A stretch of DNA of 64,000 nt from Pseudoxanthomonas suwonensis (GTDB taxonomy: Bacteria > Pseudomonadota > Gammaproteobacteria > Xanthomonadales > Xanthomonadaceae). Below, piece by piece: positions 17,921-27,492 of this stretch. Location of the stretch: contig NZ_CP011144.1 in the NCBI RefSeq assembly GCF_000972865.1, positions 3,097,118 through 3,161,117 of the forward strand, read 5' to 3'. Below the pieces are notes generated by a model. It saw only the letters and a list, made by a program, of their open reading frames with translations. It ran no database searches and was not told where the DNA came from. Position 1 is the stretch's first letter, and each line of letters starts with the position of its first letter. Made by a program: the position numbers and the translations under genes.

Positions 17921-18667
17921 ATGAGCAGCAAGCAGAACCAGTGGATCGTCGGCGTCAACGCGGTGGCCTCGGCCGTCGAGAACGATGCCGAGCACGTGCG
18001 CGAGGTGCTGGTCGAGTCCGGTGCGCGCAATCCGCGCCTGGTCGAGATCGAGGAGCAGGCGCGGCGGCGCGGGATCGAGGTGCGCAAGGTCGCCACCCAG
18101 GCGCTGGACGGCATCGGCGGCAGCGTGCGCCACCAGGGCGTGGCCGCGCGCTACGCCGCCGCGCGCACCTGGGACGAGCACGAGCTGGCCGGGCTGGTCG
18201 AGGCCGCCGAAGGCAAGGCGCTGCTGCTGGTGCTCGACGGTGTGCAGGACCCGCACAACCTTGGCGCCTGCCTGCGCAGCGCCGCGGCTGCCGGCGCCAC
18301 CGCGGTGGTGATCCCCAAGGACAAGTCGGCGCCGGTGAACGCGACGGTGCGCAAGACTTCGGCCGGCGCGGCCGACCGGCTGCCGGTGGTGTCGGTGACC
18401 AACCTCTCGCGCACCCTGCGCGAGCTGCAGAAGCTGGGCGTGTGGATCTACGGCCTGGCCGGCGAGGTCGATCCGTCGCTGTACTCGCTGGACCTGAAGG
18501 GGAATGTTGCATTGGTCCTCGGCGGTGAGGCCGAGGGGCTGCGCCGGCTCACCCGCGAGCACTGCGACGCGCTGGTGCAGATCCCGATGCCGGGCGACAT
18601 CGAGAGCCTGAACGTCTCGGTGGCCGCCGGCGTATGCCTGTTCGAGGCCGTGCGCCAGCGGGCCTGA
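17921..18667 (+). CDS. rlmB: 23S rRNA (guanosine-2'-O-)-methyltransferase RlmB
   Basis: A 248-residue SPOUT-class methyltransferase for G2251 of 23S rRNA (E. coli numbering). An N-terminal substrate-binding domain (about 1-80) precedes the knotted SAM domain with the three motifs: DPHNLGACLRSAAAAG, VALVLGGEAEGLRR and IPMPGDIESLNVSVAAGV. The ATG at 17921 gives the family start MSSKQNQWIVGVNAVASAVE; the frame extends further upstream through repeat DNA. It stands alone between the second-family repeat and the diguanylate cyclase gene. Confidence 0.95.
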   Translation: MSSKQNQWIVGVNAVASAVENDAEHVREVLVESGARNPRLVEIEEQARRRGIEVRKVATQALDGIGGSVRHQGVAARYAAARTWDEHELAGLVEAAEGKALLLVLDGVQDPHNLGACLRSAAAAGATAVVIPKDKSAPVNATVRKTSAGAADRLPVVSVTNLSRTLRELQKLGVWIYGLAGEVDPSLYSLDLKGNVALVLGGEAEGLRRLTREHCDALVQIPMPGDIESLNVSVAAGVCLFEAVRQRA

Positions 18668-18704
18668 GGCCGCGGCGCATGCAGGACACGCAGGGGGCGT
18701 GACG

Positions 18705-21700
18705 ATGTCGGAACCGGAACCGCGCAGGCGGGGGTGGCGGGATGCGTGGCGGCATCCTGGCCGCGCGCCGCTGGCCGGCCTGCTGCTGGTCCTGGCGCTG
18801 GCGGCGGGCGCCGCGCCGGCCGTTGCGCAGGCGCCGCAGGCCCTGGGCACGCAGGGCCGCCCGCCGGCCGACGGCCCCGGGCAGGCGCCGCCGCTGCGCG
18901 ACTACGCCATCGACGCCTGGACCACGCGCAACGGCCTGCCGCACAACTCGCTGCGCGATATCGCGCAGACGCCCGACGGCTACCTGTGGTTCGCCACCTG
19001 GGAGGGCGTGGTCCGCTACAACGGCGTGGCCTTCACCGTGTTCGACCGCGGCAGCGAGCCGGGCCTGCGCGACAACGGCGTCGGCGCGCTGTACGTGGAC
19101 CCGCGCGGCCGGCTGTGGCTGAGCGATTCGCGCGGCAACCTCGGCCGGCTGGAGGCCGACGGCCGCTGGGCGTTCGTCGAGCGCACGCCGCAGTGGCCGC
19201 AGGCGCTGGTCCACGACATGGCGATGGATGGGCAGGGCCGGATGTGGCTGCTGTTCGAGGGTCACGGCCTGGGTCGCGTCCACCCCGACGGGCACTTCGA
19301 ATATTTCGACCCGCCGGCCGGGATCCCGCTGCGGGCCAGCTTCCCGCACATGGCCGTGGATGCGCGCGACCGGGTCTGGATCGGCACCCTCGACGGCCTG
19401 GTCATGCGTGATGCGGAGGGCGCCTGGCACCGCTTCGGCGCCGAGTCGGCGCTGCCGCCGGGCCTGGTCTGGCCCTACCTGGCACCCGACGGCACGGTGT
19501 GGCTGGCCGCCGACGGGCAGCTGTTCCGCGTCGACGGCGAACGCATCGTCGCGGCGCACGCACTGGCCGGCTCGGGCCACATCACCACCCTGCTGGCCGA
19601 CCGCCGCGGTGCGCTCTGGGTCGGCACCGAGAACCGCGGCGTCGCGCGCATCGGCCCACGCGGCGTCGAATGGCTGCCGCCGGGCGAGGTGCTGCCGCGC
19701 GGGCGCATCGCCAGCCTGCTCGAGGACGCCGAGGGCAGCCTGTGGGTTGGTGCCAACGGTGGCCTGTTCCGCCTGCGCGAGACGCTGTTCACCGGCTACA
19801 CCCGGCGCGACGGCCTGGCCAGCGACTACGTGCGCGCGGTGTTCGAGGACCGCGACGGCGTGCTGTGGGTCGGCAACGGCGGCGGCCTGGACCGGCGCGA
19901 GGCCGATGGCCGCTTCCGGCCGGTGCCGTTGCCGGGTGCGGGCGCCGAGGCGCCGTCGGTGCTCAGCATCGCCCAGGACGCGGACGGCGACCTGTGGGTC
20001 GGCACCTTCGCCGACGGTGTGTACCGGCTGCGCGACGGCGTGCTGCGCCGGCACTACGCGCAGGCCGACGGGGTGCCGAGCGGACACGTGCGTGCGATCG
20101 GGGTGACCGCCGACGGCACGGTCTGGATCAGCAGCCGGCGCGGCGTGGTCCGCATCGTCGCCGACGGCGTGCAGCCGCCGCCGCCGGTGCCGGGCCTGCC
20201 GCAGGGGCTGGTCACCGCGCTGGCCGGGATCGGCGACGACCTGTGGATCGGTTCGGTCGAGGGCGCCAGCGTGCTGCGCGGCGACCGGGTCGAACGGCTC
20301 GACCTGGACGCGGCCGGTGGCGGCGCGCGCACCGTGTTCGGCTTCCAGCCGGTGGGCGACGCGGTGTGGATCGCCACCGACCGCGGCCTGTACCGCTACC
20401 GCGACGGGCGCGTCTCGCGCGTCGGCCTGGAGCAGGGCCTGCCGGTGGACGCGGTATTCCAGCTGGTGCCCGACCGCCAGGGCGAAGCCTGGATCATCAG
20501 CAACCGCGGCGTGGTGCGGGTAGCGCTGGAGGCGCTGCGGGCGGTGGCCGACGGCCGCTCCTCGCGCCTGGCGCAGGTGCGGCGGCATACCGAGATCGAC
20601 GGCCTGCCGAGCGCGCAGGGCAACGGCAGCTCCGCGCCGCCGGCGATCCTGCGCGGCGACGGCACGCTGTGGCTGGCCACCGCCGCCGGCGTGGCCAGCG
20701 CCGATCCGGCGCGCCTGCCGCGCTACCTGGAGCGCCCGCCGCCGCCGGCGGTGATCGAGTCGGTGCAGCGCGACGGGCAGGCGGTGGACTGGACCGCGCA
20801 GCATGCGCTGGCCGGCGGTGGCCGCATCACCGTCGCCTACGCCGGCCTGAGCTATCTGCTGCCGGAACGGATCCGCTACCGCACCCGCCTGCTCGGCCTG
20901 GACGGCGACTGGGTCGAGCGCGGCACCCAGCGCAACGTCGAGTTCGTCGGCCTGCCGCCGGGCGAGTACACGCTCGAGGTGGCCGCGGCGCATCCGGGCG
21001 GCGACTGGAGCGCGCAGCCGGCACGCTGGCGCTTCAGCGTGCGGCCGCTGTGGTGGCAGCGCGTCGACGTGCGGCTGGTGGCGACGCTGGCGGTGCTCCT
21101 GGCACTGTTCACGGCGTACCGCTGGCGCCTGCGCCGCTACCACGCCCGCAACCGCAGGCTGGAACGGCGGGTGCGCGAGCGCACCGCCGACCTGCAGGCG
21201 CAGGCCGAGCGCCTGGTCGCCGCCGACCGCGAACGCACCGAACTGCTGGAACGCCTGCGCGAGCAGGCCGAGGCCTACGGCCGCCAGGCGCGCGAGGACG
21301 CGCTCACCGGCCTGCCCAACCGCCGCCATTTCGACGAGGTGCTGGCGCGCGACCTGGCCCTGGTCCGCCGCGGCGGCCACCCGCTGTGCCTGGCGATGCT
21401 GGACATCGACCACTTCAAGCGGATCAACGACAGCTGGTCGCACGGTGTCGGTGACCAGGTGCTGCGCGAGGCCGCGCAGGTGCTGGCCGCCGAGGTCCGC
21501 GCCTGCGACCTGCTGGCGCGCCTGGGTGGCGAGGAGTTCGGACTGCTGATGCCGGACACGATGCCGGAGGAGGCGCGGCGGGTGTGCGAGCGGCTGCACG
21601 CGCACTTCCGCGCGCGCGAGGGCTGGGCCGGGATCGACGGGCTGCGGGTGACCTTCAGCCTGGGCCTGGTCGCATGCCGGCCGACCGACACGCCGGCCTC

Positions 21701-21773
21701 GCTGGTCGAGCGCGTCGATGCGGCCCTGTACCGGGCCAAGCACGAGGGGCGCGACCGGCTTGAGCTGGGCTGA
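18705..21773 (+). CDS. Beta-propeller sensor diguanylate cyclase
   Basis: A 1022-residue membrane protein. A signal-anchor (PLAGLLLVLALAAGAAPAVA, about 20-45) leads to a periplasmic double propeller of Reg_prop repeats (DGYLWFATWEGVVRYNG, DGVLWVGNGGGLDRR and others) and a Y_Y_Y domain (GGRITVAYAGLSYLLPERIR). A transmembrane helix lies near 785-810, followed by a coiled coil and a GGDEF domain from about 862. The active-site motif is GGEEF near residue 940 and the inhibitory site is RACD five residues before it. It should make cyclic di-GMP in response to a periplasmic signal, with product inhibition. ATG 18705 has AGGGGG 7 nt upstream; a GTG at 18699 is too close. Confidence 0.93.
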   Translation: MSEPEPRRRGWRDAWRHPGRAPLAGLLLVLALAAGAAPAVAQAPQALGTQGRPPADGPGQAPPLRDYAIDAWTTRNGLPHNSLRDIAQTPDGYLWFATWEGVVRYNGVAFTVFDRGSEPGLRDNGVGALYVDPRGRLWLSDSRGNLGRLEADGRWAFVERTPQWPQALVHDMAMDGQGRMWLLFEGHGLGRVHPDGHFEYFDPPAGIPLRASFPHMAVDARDRVWIGTLDGLVMRDAEGAWHRFGAESALPPGLVWPYLAPDGTVWLAADGQLFRVDGERIVAAHALAGSGHITTLLADRRGALWVGTENRGVARIGPRGVEWLPPGEVLPRGRIASLLEDAEGSLWVGANGGLFRLRETLFTGYTRRDGLASDYVRAVFEDRDGVLWVGNGGGLDRREADGRFRPVPLPGAGAEAPSVLSIAQDADGDLWVGTFADGVYRLRDGVLRRHYAQADGVPSGHVRAIGVTADGTVWISSRRGVVRIVADGVQPPPPVPGLPQGLVTALAGIGDDLWIGSVEGASVLRGDRVERLDLDAAGGGARTVFGFQPVGDAVWIATDRGLYRYRDGRVSRVGLEQGLPVDAVFQLVPDRQGEAWIISNRGVVRVALEALRAVADGRSSRLAQVRRHTEIDGLPSAQGNGSSAPPAILRGDGTLWLATAAGVASADPARLPRYLERPPPPAVIESVQRDGQAVDWTAQHALAGGGRITVAYAGLSYLLPERIRYRTRLLGLDGDWVERGTQRNVEFVGLPPGEYTLEVAAAHPGGDWSAQPARWRFSVRPLWWQRVDVRLVATLAVLLALFTAYRWRLRRYHARNRRLERRVRERTADLQAQAERLVAADRERTELLERLREQAEAYGRQAREDALTGLPNRRHFDEVLARDLALVRRGGHPLCLAMLDIDHFKRINDSWSHGVGDQVLREAAQVLAAEVRACDLLARLGGEEFGLLMPDTMPEEARRVCERLHAHFRAREGWAGIDGLRVTFSLGLVACRPTDTPASLVERVDAALYRAKHEGRDRLELG

Positions 21774-21779
21774 AAGCCG

Positions 21780-22439
21780 TCAGCCCGGCAGCGGCGACGG
21801 CCAGGCGTTGGCGATGCGGCAGAACAGCCGCGCGGTCTGCTCGGCGTCGTACACCGCCGAATGCGCGTCCTCGGCGTTCCAGTCGAACCCGGCCGCCTGC
21901 ATCGCCCGGGCCAACACGGTCTGGCCGTAGGCGATCCCGGCCAGGGTCACCGTGTCGAACACGCTGAACGGATGGAACGGGTTACGCTTGTGCCCGCTGC
22001 GCGCGACCGCGGCGTTGAGAAAGTTCAGGTCGAAGTGGGCGTTGTGCCCGACCAGGATCGCGCGCTGGCAGCCGTGGCGGCGCACCGCGGTGCGGACATG
22101 GTTGAACACGTGGCCCAGCGCGTCGCGCTCGGGCTTGGCCAGGCGGAACGGGTGGTCCAGGTCGATGCCGGTGATTTCAAGCGACTTGGGGTCGATCTCG
22201 GTGCCCGGCGCGGGCACGAAGTGCGCGCTGGCGGTCTGGCCCGGCACGAACAGGCCCTGCGCGTCCAGTTCGATCGGCACCGCGGCCATCTCCAGCAGCG
22301 CGTGCCGGTTCCAGTCGAAGCCGCCGGTCTCCACGTCCACCACCACCGGCAGGAAGCCGCGGAAACGGCGCGCCATCGCGCCGGGCGGCGCGGCCGGGGC
22401 TTCGTTGTCGGACGGGATATCAAGATCGCTTTCGCTCAT
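21780..22439 (-). CDS. rnt: Ribonuclease T
   Basis: A 219-residue DEDD-family 3' exoribonuclease that trims tRNA CCA ends and other stable RNA ends. Motifs: [20 protein letters not shown] (Asp, Glu), [14 protein letters not shown] (Asp) and [14 protein letters not shown] (His, Asp). Basic and aromatic residues typical of RNase T are present ([17 protein letters not shown]). The start at 22439 gives [11 protein letters not shown]; the frame is open upstream. It converges with the diguanylate cyclase gene, with only 6 bp between the stop codons. Confidence 0.95.
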   Translation of the reverse strand: MSESDLDIPSDNEAPAAPPGAMARRFRGFLPVVVDVETGGFDWNRHALLEMAAVPIELDAQGLFVPGQTASAHFVPAPGTEIDPKSLEITGIDLDHPFRLAKPERDALGHVFNHVRTAVRRHGCQRAILVGHNAHFDLNFLNAAVARSGHKRNPFHPFSVFDTVTLAGIAYGQTVLARAMQAAGFDWNAEDAHSAVYDAEQTARLFCRIANAWPSPLPG

Positions 22440-22587
22440 GCGCACAGGGTAGCAGAGCGTCATGTGCGCCCGCCCCGCGGCGTGTGCGGGGGTGGTCTTG
22501 CTGGCGTTGTGTTGCGTCGGCGCGGACGCGGTCCGCATCGAACACGGCACGTGTGTTCGCCTGCAGCAGGGGAGCCGGAGCCGCTGT

Positions 22588-22685
22588 TGTAGGAGCCGGG
22601 TTCAGCCGGCGACCCGACGCCGTCGGTACAGGCGACGCCCTCGTGCTCCCGACGCCCGTGTCGCCGACTGAAGTCAGCTCCTACA
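22588..22685 (+). repeat. REP doublet
   Basis: A 98-bp GTAG-headed REP composite. It has outer stem GCCGGGTTCAGCCGGC on the left, core ACAGGCGACGCCCTCGTG, and GACTGAAGTCAGCTCCTACA on the right. It lies between rnt and the hvfC gene, downstream of hvfC. No other feature is seen between 22440 and 22749. Confidence 0.85.
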
Positions 22686-22749
22686 AGAAGCGACGAAGCG
22701 TGGATCGTTCGCCTGCGCAGCGCTTATCGAATCGTGGGCCCGGGGCGGT

Positions 22750-23505
22750 TCATGGCGTGGTGCCGAGCAGCGTGCCCTCGGCGCGCATCCGTTCCAGCAT
22801 CGTCGCGCCCTGGACGAGGAAGTCCGCGTCGGCATCGACGCCGGCCTCGGCCGCCAGCGCCTGCAGGGAGCCGCGGCCGCTGCGGCCACCTTCACCCAGC
22901 AGTTCCAGCAGCCGGTAGACCAGTGGCGAGATCGCGGCGAAACGCGCCTGGCCCTGGGTGTCGCGGCGCACCAGCAGCAGCGTCGGCGCTTGCGGCGGCG
23001 CGGCGGGGTGGTGCTCCGGCCCGATCGTGTGCACCGGCCATTGGTAAGCCAGCGCGCGCACGTAGGGCGAGACAACCGGAATGCCGTCCAGCAGGTCGCC
23101 CGCCGGATCGTGCGGCGGCAGTGGGCTGTCGTCGATCTGCACCGCCAGCTCGATCCATTCGTAGTGCGCCAGTTCGACCAGCCAGGGCGGGTCGCCGGCC
23201 TCGCCGCCGTGCTGGCCGGTGCGGTCCTCCAGGTAGCGGATGAATTCGCGCGCCAGTTCCGGGAACAGCGGGGTGCGGCTGCGGTGCTCGGCGTAGAAGC
23301 GCCGCACCAGCGCGGTCCAGGCCTGGTCGCCGAGAGTGCGGCGGATCACCGGGAAGTTGCCGCCGAGCAGGCCGGCGATGTTGTTGAAGAACAGGTCGCG
23401 GTAGATCGCCATGCGCCGCGCCTCGATCCCGGGCGGTGGCGGATTGGCCTCCGGGTCGCGCAGGTGCGCGGCGAAGGCCGCCTGCTGCTGGCGCAGGTCA
23501 GGCAC
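22750..23505 (-). CDS. hvfC: HvfC/BufC-type RiPP partner protein (DUF2063)
   Basis: About 251 residues. The N-terminal half matches DUF2063: [68 protein letters not shown]. Proteins of this group accompany DUF692/MNIO enzymes and present the precursor peptide to them, as in the hvf and buf clusters. The C-terminal half ([20 protein letters not shown]) resembles a winged-helix region. The frame extends to a TTG at 23538; I favour the GTG at 23505, which overlaps the end of hvfB by 8 bp, but the start is uncertain. The tight overlap suggests coupled synthesis with HvfB. Confidence 0.85.
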   Translation of the reverse strand: MPDLRQQQAAFAAHLRDPEANPPPPGIEARRMAIYRDLFFNNIAGLLGGNFPVIRRTLGDQAWTALVRRFYAEHRSRTPLFPELAREFIRYLEDRTGQHGGEAGDPPWLVELAHYEWIELAVQIDDSPLPPHDPAGDLLDGIPVVSPYVRALAYQWPVHTIGPEHHPAAPPQAPTLLLVRRDTQGQARFAAISPLVYRLLELLGEGGRSGRGSLQALAAEAGVDADADFLVQGATMLERMRAEGTLLGTTP

Positions 23506-24361
23506 GGGCGGCACCGGCGGAGGCTGCGGGCGCCGCAACCGCCTGCAATCGGCGGACGTGCGCGATCTCGTCCAGCAGTTCGGCCAGCGGCGGCAGGTTG
23601 AAGTCGCGCTCGAGCAGGGTTGGGCGCACGCCGTGCAGGCGGTAGGCCTCGGCCAGCAGGTCCCAGACGTCGCCCTTCACCGGCGCGCCGTGGGTGTCGA
23701 CCTTCAGGTCCTCGGCTTCGTCGAAGTGGCCGGCCACGTGATAGGAAGCGATGCGGTCGCCGGGCATCCGCGCGAGGAAGGCGTGCGCGTCGTAGCCGTG
23801 GTTGATGGCGTTGACGTAGACGTTGTTCACGTCGAGCAGCAGGTCGCAGTCGGCCTCCTCGAGCACGGCGGCGACGAACCCGGCCTCGTCCAGCGGCGGG
23901 GCGCCCTGCAGCGGCGGATGGGCGGCGTAGTAGGAGACGTTCTCCACCGCGATGCGCCGGCCGAGCAGGTCCTGCACGCGCCGGATCCGTGCGCCGACGT
24001 GGCGCACGGCCTCGTCGGTGAACGGGACCGGCATCAGGTCGTAGAGATGGCCGTCGTCGGTGCAGCTGCTCAGGTGTTCGCTGTACAGGGCCACCCGGTG
24101 GCGGTCGAGGAAGCGGCGGGTCTTGCGCAGGAAGGTCTCGTCCAGCGGTTCGGTGCCGCCCAGCGACAGCGACAGGCCATGGCAGGTCAGCGGGTGGCGC
24201 GCGGACAGCTCGTCCAGCGCCTCGCCCAGCCGCCCGCCCACGCCGATCCAGTTGTCCGGCGCGCATTCGAGGAAATCGAACGCGCCGGCGGGCGCGGCGC
24301 GCAGCTCGTCGAGCATCGCGCGCCGCAGTCCCAAACCGGCGCTGGCGCCAGGCAGTGTCAT
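23498..24361 (-). CDS. hvfB: HvfB/BufB-type MNIO peptide maturase (DUF692)
   Basis: A 287-residue TIM-barrel enzyme of the DUF692 family (multinuclear non-heme iron oxidase), which rewrites cysteine residues of ribosomal peptides. Metal-binding motifs are all present: [10 protein letters not shown] (His61), YSEHLS (Glu95, His96), [33 protein letters not shown] and DTHGAPV. Relatives in hvf and buf operons convert EGKCG cysteines to oxazolone/thioamide-type groups that bind copper. The gene lies 162 bp after the precursor gene, and that gap holds hairpins and repeats. It overlaps hvfC. Confidence 0.92.
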   Translation of the reverse strand: MTLPGASAGLGLRRAMLDELRAAPAGAFDFLECAPDNWIGVGGRLGEALDELSARHPLTCHGLSLSLGGTEPLDETFLRKTRRFLDRHRVALYSEHLSSCTDDGHLYDLMPVPFTDEAVRHVGARIRRVQDLLGRRIAVENVSYYAAHPPLQGAPPLDEAGFVAAVLEEADCDLLLDVNNVYVNAINHGYDAHAFLARMPGDRIASYHVAGHFDEAEDLKVDTHGAPVKGDVWDLLAEAYRLHGVRPTLLERDFNLPPLAELLDEIAHVRRLQAVAAPAASAGAARA

Positions 24362-24413
24362 CGGTGGCCGGCCTGGATCTCTTCGCACCTGCAGGATCCG
24401 ATCCTTTGATTAC

Positions 24414-24514
24414 CCGCACATGGATGTGCGGTGCTGTTGCGAGGGATTCGCATCATCGCTGTGCGGGCTTTTGCGAGGGATTCGCATCAAAGAGGGCTGT
24501 TGCGAGGGATTCGC
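24414..24514. repeat. Hairpin and three 15-bp repeats between precursor and maturase genes
   Basis: A perfect 7-bp-stem hairpin CCGCACATGGATGTGCGG (24414-24431) lies next to three copies of TTGCGAGGGATTCGC (24437-24451, 24471-24485, 24500-24514). On the mRNA strand each copy reads GCGAATCCCTCGCAA and can fold as a small hairpin (GCGA/TCGC). The same hairpin and repeat combination occurs inside ribF at 52567-52663. Lying between hvfA and hvfB, it could lower expression of the enzymes relative to the precursor. Confidence 0.75.
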
Positions 24515-24523
24515 GCTAAACCC

Positions 24524-24946
24524 TCACGCCATCCCGCCGCACTTGCCCTCGCCACACTTGCCTTCCCCGCACTTGCCCTCGCCGGCCTTCTTGTCGCCGG
24601 CCTGCTCGCCGCACTTGCCCTCGGTGCCCTTGGCGGCGTGGTGGGCCTTGCGCTCGGCCTCGTCGATGAAGCCGTCCTGGTTGGCGTCGATCTTCGCGAA
24701 CTGGTCGGCCTTGTCCGGATGGGCGGCGACGAACTCGGCCTGGGAGACGCGGCCGTCCTTGTCGGTGTCGACCTTCTCGATGCCGCACTTGCCTTCGCCG
24801 CACTTGCCCTCTTGGGCCTTGGCCGCGTCGCCGGCCGCGAGCATGTAGCCCTGCGCCAGCGGCTGCATGGCGAAGGCGGCGCCGGTCAGGGTCAGGCCGG
24901 CGAGGGCGGTGCCGAGCGCGAGGGCGGCGGGTTTCTGCTTGGACAT
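24524..24946 (-). CDS. hvfA: HvfA-type RiPP precursor with EF-hands and six EGKCG motifs
   Basis: A 140-residue secreted precursor. A signal peptide (MSKQKPAALALGTALAGLTL, cleavage probably after AAFA near residue 26) is followed by two EGKCG motifs (46-50, 51-55). Two canonical EF-hand calcium loops come next (D60-E71, DTDKDGRVSQAE; D87-E98, DANQDGFIDEAE), then four more EGKCG motifs (109-113, 123-127, 128-132, 133-137). EGKCG is the modified repeat of the Haemophilus HvfA family, where the matured cysteines bind copper. The next genes, hvfB and hvfC, are the expected maturation enzymes. All six cysteines lie in EGKCG motifs. The EF-hand insertion is unusual and may couple calcium binding or folding to the metallophore. 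Confidence 0.9.
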   Translation of the reverse strand: MSKQKPAALALGTALAGLTLTGAAFAMQPLAQGYMLAAGDAAKAQEGKCGEGKCGIEKVDTDKDGRVSQAEFVAAHPDKADQFAKIDANQDGFIDEAERKAHHAAKGTEGKCGEQAGDKKAGEGKCGEGKCGEGKCGGMA

Positions 24947-25050
24947 GGCATGTGCTCCGGGATGCTGTGGATAGGCGCGGGACGCGGCGCGCCCGGCCGC
25001 CGGGGGGAGGCCAAGTCTACCCCCGGACCGTTATCCCGGTGTGGGCGCGG

Positions 25051-25767
25051 TCAGACCGCGCCGGTGGTGGTGCTGGTGTCGTCGCGCTTGTCGCGGGGCG
25101 GCAGCGGCTGCTCGCCGTGGATCAGGAACCAGACGTTCTCGGCGATGTTGGTGGCGTGGTCGCCGATCCGCTCCAGGTTCTTGGCCATGAACAGCAGGTG
25201 CGTGCATGGGGTGATGTTGCGCGGATCTTCCATCATGTAGGTCAGCAGCTCGCGGAACAGCGCGGTGTACTGCTGGTCCAGCCGCGCGTCGTTCTCGCGC
25301 ACCTGCAGCGCAAGCTCGCCGTCGTTCTCGCGGTAGGCGCGCAGTGCCTGCCGCACCTGGCCGGCGGCCAGCAGGCCGAGTGCGCGCAGGCCGGTGGTGT
25401 GCGGCATCGGCGGGGCGGCGTTGAGCGCGATCGAGCGCTTGGCCACGTTGGCCGCGTAGTCGCCTATGCGCTCGATGTCGGCCGGGATGCGCAGGCCGGC
25501 GAGGATCTCGCGCAGGTCGCGCGCCATCGGCCCGCGCAGGGCCAGCAGCATCACGTCATGGCTGATCCGGCGCTCGGCCTCGTCGATGGATTCGTCGTTG
25601 GCCACGATCCGGCGCGCGGCGCTGTCGTCGCGGCGCTCGACCACGTCCAGCGCCGCCTCCAGCTGGGCCACCGCGGTCAGGCCCATGCGCACGATCTCCT
25701 CGACCAGGTGGCGCTGCTCCTCGTCGTAGCTCTTGACGATGTGTTCGTGGGGCTGGGTGGTGCTCAT
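25051..25767 (-). CDS. phoU: Phosphate signalling protein PhoU
   Basis: A 238-residue protein of two three-helix bundles. Each repeat carries a metal-binding motif: LRIPADIERIGDYAANVAKR and MAKNLERIGDHATNIAENVW. PhoU links the Pst transporter to the PhoR kinase and keeps the Pho regulon off when phosphate is plentiful. Its ATG overlaps the pstB TGA by one base (TGATG). It is the last gene of the pst operon, and hvfA follows 104 bp downstream on the same strand. Confidence 0.96.
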   Translation of the reverse strand: MSTTQPHEHIVKSYDEEQRHLVEEIVRMGLTAVAQLEAALDVVERRDDSAARRIVANDESIDEAERRISHDVMLLALRGPMARDLREILAGLRIPADIERIGDYAANVAKRSIALNAAPPMPHTTGLRALGLLAAGQVRQALRAYRENDGELALQVRENDARLDQQYTALFRELLTYMMEDPRNITPCTHLLFMAKNLERIGDHATNIAENVWFLIHGEQPLPPRDKRDDTSTTTGAV

Positions 25768-26603
25768 CAGCCGAACCTCCCGGTGATGTAGTCCTCGGTC
25801 TGCTGCTTCGAGGGGCTGGAGAAGATGACCTGGGTGCGGTCGTGCTCGATCAGGTCGCCCAGGTACATGAAGGCGGTGAAGTCGGACACGCGCGCGGCCT
25901 GCTGCATGTTGTGGGTGACGATGACGATGGTGTAGTCGCGCTTGAGGTCCGCGACCAGCTGCTCGATCCGGCTGGTCGAGATCGGGTCCAGCGCCGAGGT
26001 CGGCTCGTCCAGCAGCAGCACGTCCGGGCGCAGGGCCACGGCGCGGGCGATGCACAGGCGCTGCTGCTGGCCGCCGGACAGGCCCAGCGCGCTCTGGCCG
26101 AGCTTGTCCTTGACCTCGTCCCACAGCGCGGCCTGGTGCAGCGCGTGCTCGACGCGCTCGGCCATCTTCGACTTGGACAGGCTCTCGTGGTGGCGGATGC
26201 CGTAGGCCACGTTCTCGAAGATGGTCATCGGGAACGGCACCGGCTTCTGGAACACCATGCCGACCTTGCTGCGCAGCCGGTTCATCGGGTACTTGGGCGA
26301 GAGGATGTTCTCGCCGTCCAGCAGCACCTCGCCGCGCGCTTCGAGCTTGGGGTACAGCGCGTAGATGCGATTGAAGATGCGCAGCAGGGTCGACTTGCCG
26401 CAGCCGGAGGGCCCGATCAGCGCGGTCACGCGCTTCTCCGGTATCTCCAGGTTGATGTCCTTCAGCGCATGGAACTTGTCGTAGTAGAAGTCCAGGCCGC
26501 GCGCGGCCAGCTTGATCGGCGAGGCGACGCCGGTATCGGCATGGGACGCCACCGCGATGCGCTGCATCTCGGGCGGGTGGGCGGCGGATTGGAGGTCATT
26601 CAT
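25767..26603 (-). CDS. pstB: Phosphate ABC transporter ATP-binding protein
   Basis: A 278-residue ABC ATPase that powers phosphate import through PstCA. Walker A is GPSGCGKST, the signature is [14 protein letters not shown], Walker B is [13 protein letters not shown], and the switch His is in VTHNMQQ. The about 30-residue N-terminal extension before [10 protein letters not shown] is somewhat long. It sits 19 bp after pstA and is overlapped by phoU. Confidence 0.97.
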   Translation of the reverse strand: MNDLQSAAHPPEMQRIAVASHADTGVASPIKLAARGLDFYYDKFHALKDINLEIPEKRVTALIGPSGCGKSTLLRIFNRIYALYPKLEARGEVLLDGENILSPKYPMNRLRSKVGMVFQKPVPFPMTIFENVAYGIRHHESLSKSKMAERVEHALHQAALWDEVKDKLGQSALGLSGGQQQRLCIARAVALRPDVLLLDEPTSALDPISTSRIEQLVADLKRDYTIVIVTHNMQQAARVSDFTAFMYLGDLIEHDRTQVIFSSPSKQQTEDYITGRFG

Positions 26604-26622
26604 GGCCGGGTTCCGGGAAAAG

Positions 26623-27492
26623 TCAGTCGTGGACGATCTTGTTGCGCAGGAGCAGGGCGCGCGCGGCCAGGCTGACCAGCAGCACGAACACGGTCAGCAC
26701 CAGGGCGCCGGCCCAGGCCAGCACCTGCCAGGATTCGTAGGGGCTGGCGGCGAACTGGTTCATCACCACCGGCACCGAGGCCATCGGCTGGAAGACGTTG
26801 GTGTTCCAGTACTGGTTGCCGAAGGCGGTGAACAGCAGCGGCGCGGTCTCGCCGGAGATGCGGGCCAGGGCCAGCAGGATGCCGGTGAGGATGCCGGCCA
26901 GGGCGCTGCGGTACAGCACCTGCACGATCACCTTCCACTGCGGGATGCCCAGCGACAGCGCGGCCTCGCGCATCTGCACCGGCACCAGGCGCAGCATCTC
27001 GTCGGTGGTGCGCACCACCACCGGCAGCACGATGAAGGCCAGCGCCAGCGCGCCGGCGAAGGCGGAGAAGTTGCCGCCGGTCTGCATCACGAACAGGGTG
27101 TAGACGAACAGGCCCAGCACGATCGAGGGCGCCGACAGCAGGATGTCGTTGACAAAGCGCACCACGATGCCGGCCTTGCGCGCGTTGCCGTACTCGGCCA
27201 GCCAGGTGCCGGCCGCGACTCCCAGCGGGGTGCCGATCGCGATCGCCAGCGCGCACATCACCGCGCTGCCGAAGAAGGCGTTGGCCAGGCCGCCTTCCTG
27301 CATCGGCGGCGGGGTCATCTGGGTGAACAGCTGCCAGTTGATCCCGGCGATGCCCTTGACGACCAGCGTCCACAGGATCCAGCCGAGGAAGAACAGGCCG
27401 AACACCGCGGTGACGCAGGCCAGCAGCAGGGCGATCGCGTTGACGATGCGGCGCTTGGCGTAGAGCCGGTTGGAAGCGGAAATGGCGGCCAT
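26623..27492 (-). CDS. pstA: Phosphate ABC transporter permease PstA
   Basis: A 289-residue inner-membrane protein with six predicted membrane spans. The EAA-type cytoplasmic loop [19 protein letters not shown] contacts PstB. Together with PstC it forms the phosphate channel. Its ATG overlaps the pstC TGA by one base (TGATG). The motif [20 protein letters not shown] is typical of PstA. Confidence 0.96.
   Translation of the reverse strand: MAAISASNRLYAKRRIVNAIALLLACVTAVFGLFFLGWILWTLVVKGIAGINWQLFTQMTPPPMQEGGLANAFFGSAVMCALAIAIGTPLGVAAGTWLAEYGNARKAGIVVRFVNDILLSAPSIVLGLFVYTLFVMQTGGNFSAFAGALALAFIVLPVVVRTTDEMLRLVPVQMREAALSLGIPQWKVIVQVLYRSALAGILTGILLALARISGETAPLLFTAFGNQYWNTNVFQPMASVPVVMNQFAASPYESWQVLAWAGALVLTVFVLLVSLAARALLLRNKIVHD

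Noticed and set aside
18549..21743. 1064-codon minus-strand frame opposite the diguanylate cyclase gene
   Set aside because: Its length comes from GC bias only. The plus strand encodes propeller repeats and GGEEF, and the minus translation has no recognisable domain.
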